Shown: piece after piece, positions 7,100 to 8,025 of the stretch | Position numbering within the stretch: the stretch's first letter is position 1 | Layout of the letters: every line of letters begins with the position of its first letter | NCBI GenBank assembly: GCA_964549785.1 | Contig: CAZJXA010000155.1 | Location: 1 to 8,025 of the forward strand | Reading direction: 5' to 3' | DNA length: 8,025 nucleotides | Source: JBEIUO01 sp964549785 | Lineage (GTDB): Bacteria > Planctomycetota > Phycisphaerae > Phycisphaerales > UBA1924 | Made by a program: the position numbers and the translations under genes | The notes under the pieces: model-generated | Seen by the model: the letters and a program-made list of their open reading frames with translations, nothing else | Database searches by the model: none | Told to the model about the DNA's origin: nothing

Positions 7100-7128
7100 T
7101 TGCAGGTGGTGGTGTCTCGTGGCATACT
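7100..7128 (+). promoter_or_regulatory. Sigma-70-like promoter for the HAF-repeat-like gene
   Basis: TTGCAG (7100-7105) and CATACT (7123-7128) are separated by 17 bases. Transcription would start near 7135, about 43 bases before the ATG at 7178. The hexamers and spacing nearly repeat one of the fliA promoter candidates (TTGCAG, 17 bases, TATACT), including the bases GC just before the -35. The rest of the 260-base divergent gap (6918-7177) shows no gene I can support. Confidence 0.45.
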
Positions 7129-7177
7129 GATCGGGGTGGAACGGTCATATCCACGATCCATACCGGAGGGATTCAGA

Positions 7178-7694
7178 ATGAAGGTTGTTCCGGAGGTGTT
7201 CATCGCCGCGGCATCCGGTGTGCTTTAAACCACGGCCCTGGCCCAGGTTCCGGGGTATCGCGAGATTCCGGCTCCGTTGGGGCAGTTTGCCCAGGTGCGC
7301 GCGGTGGCGAATCAAGGGAGGGCGGCGGTAGGGGTGTTTTTCGGAAACTCCGGACCCCGAACGGGTCACCGCGGGTCGGAAAGCGGCGCTGTCGAGATTC
7401 TCAATCCGTTGGCGGGATATTCAGAGGCGGAGGTGGTGGGCATTTCCGCAGACGGTGCGTTCGTTGCCGTGAATCAGCGACCCCCGGCCACCTTTGGCCG
7501 TGCCAGCCGGATATCCGCAGATGGAACGATCGACCTGGTCCCGCGGATACCGGGCGAAGACGACGAAGTGGTGACCGCTATCTCACCCGACGGCGGAACG
7601 CTGGTTGGATTTGGCAGGCATGGGAACTTTCTGGGCGAACGCCACCAACTCCCGATTGCGCGAAGTGCTGATCGGCCGTGGAGACTTTAAGTGA
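7178..7694 (+). pseudogene. Broken gene for an exported HAF-repeat-like protein
   Basis: ATG 7178 has an excellent ribosome-binding site (GGAGGG, 7165-7170, seven bases away) and begins a signal-peptide-like sequence, MKVVPEVFIAAASGVL. An in-frame TAA at 7226-7228 interrupts it. The same frame then continues with TTALAQVPGYREI, which contains a fitting signal-peptidase site (ALA before Q). Downstream are about three units of roughly 45 residues resembling HAF extracellular repeats, each built as V/IS.DG...VG followed by a loop: VRAVANQGRAAVGVF, VVGISADGAFVAV and VTAISPDGGTLVGFG. Near 7610-7625 the match appears to shift frame: the original frame ends at 7690 in unrelated sequence, while the next frame reads GTFWANATNSRLREVL and stops at 7694, as expected for a repeat end. 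A nonsense change (for example TCA to TAA) plus a frameshift indicates a decayed gene. A shorter product from 7277 would lack a signal peptide. Sequencing error is the alternative. Confidence 0.6.
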
Positions 7695-7705
7695 TCCGGT
7701 GTGAT

Positions 7706-7737
7706 TCGCGGGTTATCGACGAGCAATCAACCCGCGA
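7706..7737. terminator. Nine-pair inverted repeat between convergent genes
   Basis: TCGCGGGTT (7706-7714) and AACCCGCGA (7729-7737) are perfect inverted repeats around a 14-base spacer. They lie about 12 bases after the end of the HAF-repeat-like gene and about 80 bases past the rtcR stop. The location between convergent genes suggests a bidirectional terminator, though neither side has a clear T-run. A protein-binding palindrome is the alternative. Confidence 0.45.
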
Positions 7738-7819
7738 CCACTCCGAACGCTTCAGCATTGGCGTGGTCGCGGTACTTCACGCAACGACTGACTTGCCTCC
7801 GCCCCCGCTTGGGCCAGGT

Positions 7820-8025
7820 TTAGCGCAGCGACTCCCACGCAAGGTCGAAGCGCGCGAGGTACTTGCGGAGCCGATCGGCGTCGTTGGTGGAGGTCTTGGA
7901 CTGGCGCGATTGCGCGAAGAGGGTGCGGCCGGCGTCCGAGAGCGTGCGCGATTGCTTGCAGACGGCGAGGACGTCGGCGAGTTGGGTGCGGTCGAAGCGG
8001 TCGAGTTCGTTGGCACGGGCGGGCT
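7820..8025 (-). CDS. rtcR: RtcR, sigma-54-dependent RNA-repair activator, C-terminal end only
   Basis: On the - strand the frame enters from the right edge and stops at TAA (7822-7820), giving 67 residues with no start codon in the window. The sequence matches the RtcR C-terminus as I know it: ELDRFDRTQLADVLAVCKQS, then RTLSDAGRTLFAQSRQSK and the very characteristic NDADRLRKYLARFDLAWESL before the stop. This is the DNA-binding end of the protein; the CARF sensor and the AAA+ sigma-54-interacting domain lie outside the window. RtcR switches on the RNA-repair genes rtcB (RNA ligase) and often rtcA (RNA cyclase) when it senses RNA ends, so those genes may lie further right. It converges with the broken HAF-repeat-like gene. 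No sigma-54 promoter is visible inside the window. Confidence 0.85.
   Translation of the reverse strand, partial: PARANELDRFDRTQLADVLAVCKQSRTLSDAGRTLFAQSRQSKTSTNDADRLRKYLARFDLAWESLR

Noticed and set aside
6918..7154. N-terminal extension of the yhhQ frame up to 7154
   Set aside because: The added 79 residues are polar, unlike the family N-terminus, and run through the intergenic region that holds the divergent gene's promoter.
6918..7177. preQ1 riboswitch upstream of yhhQ
   Set aside because: I looked for the compact preQ1 aptamer pattern on the - strand and saw no matching stem and A-rich tail.
7178..7228. A 16-residue leader peptide ending at TAA 7228
   Set aside because: It reads as the first half of a signal peptide that continues in the same frame after the stop, so a nonsense mutation explains it better than attenuation.
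6907..7671. 254-residue + strand open frame over the divergent gap and the HAF-repeat-like gene
   Set aside because: It is rich in Gly/Arg with no domain pattern, while another frame gives a signal peptide, cleavage site and repeats.
7777..8016. Open frame of 79 residues on the - strand at the right edge
   Set aside because: It is low-complexity Ser/Pro/Thr/Arg sequence in the wrong frame; the frame ending at 7820 reads as the RtcR C-terminus.

Overview
The window is high-GC bacterial DNA with tightly packed genes. It is dominated by a flagellar regulatory and export block on the + strand: flhA (its start lies off the left edge), flhF, flhG, a small unrecognised membrane-protein gene, and a sigma factor of the FliA/sigma-28 type. 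The gene order, the GC-rich coding with relaxed intergenic DNA, and an exported HAF-repeat-like protein suggest a planctomycete, possibly of the Phycisphaerae. This assignment is inference from pattern recognition, not a search.

Layout. Positions 1-2108 encode FlhA, the membrane gate of the flagellar type III export apparatus. Positions 2211-3590 encode FlhF, an SRP-type GTPase, and 3587-4561 encode FlhG, a MinD-type ATPase; these two overlap by four bases. FlhG keeps an N-terminal DQAxxLR motif known to stimulate FlhF GTPase, so the pair that sets flagellar position and number looks intact. Positions 4699-5070 encode a two-helix membrane protein of unknown function. A promoter-like region at 5067-5108 follows, and then fliA, whose best start is GTG 5222 (far downstream of the longest open frame) and which ends at 6085.

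The right part has a different character. On the - strand, 6168-6917 encodes a YhhQ-type (VUT family) transporter for queuosine precursors, convergent with fliA. Divergent from it at 7178-7694 is a decayed gene for an exported HAF-repeat-like protein, with an in-frame stop inside the signal peptide and a likely frameshift near the end. At the right edge (7820-8025, - strand) is the C-terminus of RtcR, the sigma-54-dependent activator of RNA repair genes. It has no start codon inside the window and is easily missed.

I see no CRISPR array, tRNA, rRNA, insertion sequence or phage gene. No clearly new multi-gene system is visible. The most useful leads are the unknown small membrane protein between flhG and fliA, the broken HAF-repeat gene, the RtcR end pointing to RNA-repair genes outside the window, and two promoter candidates that share the same unusual pair of hexamers.
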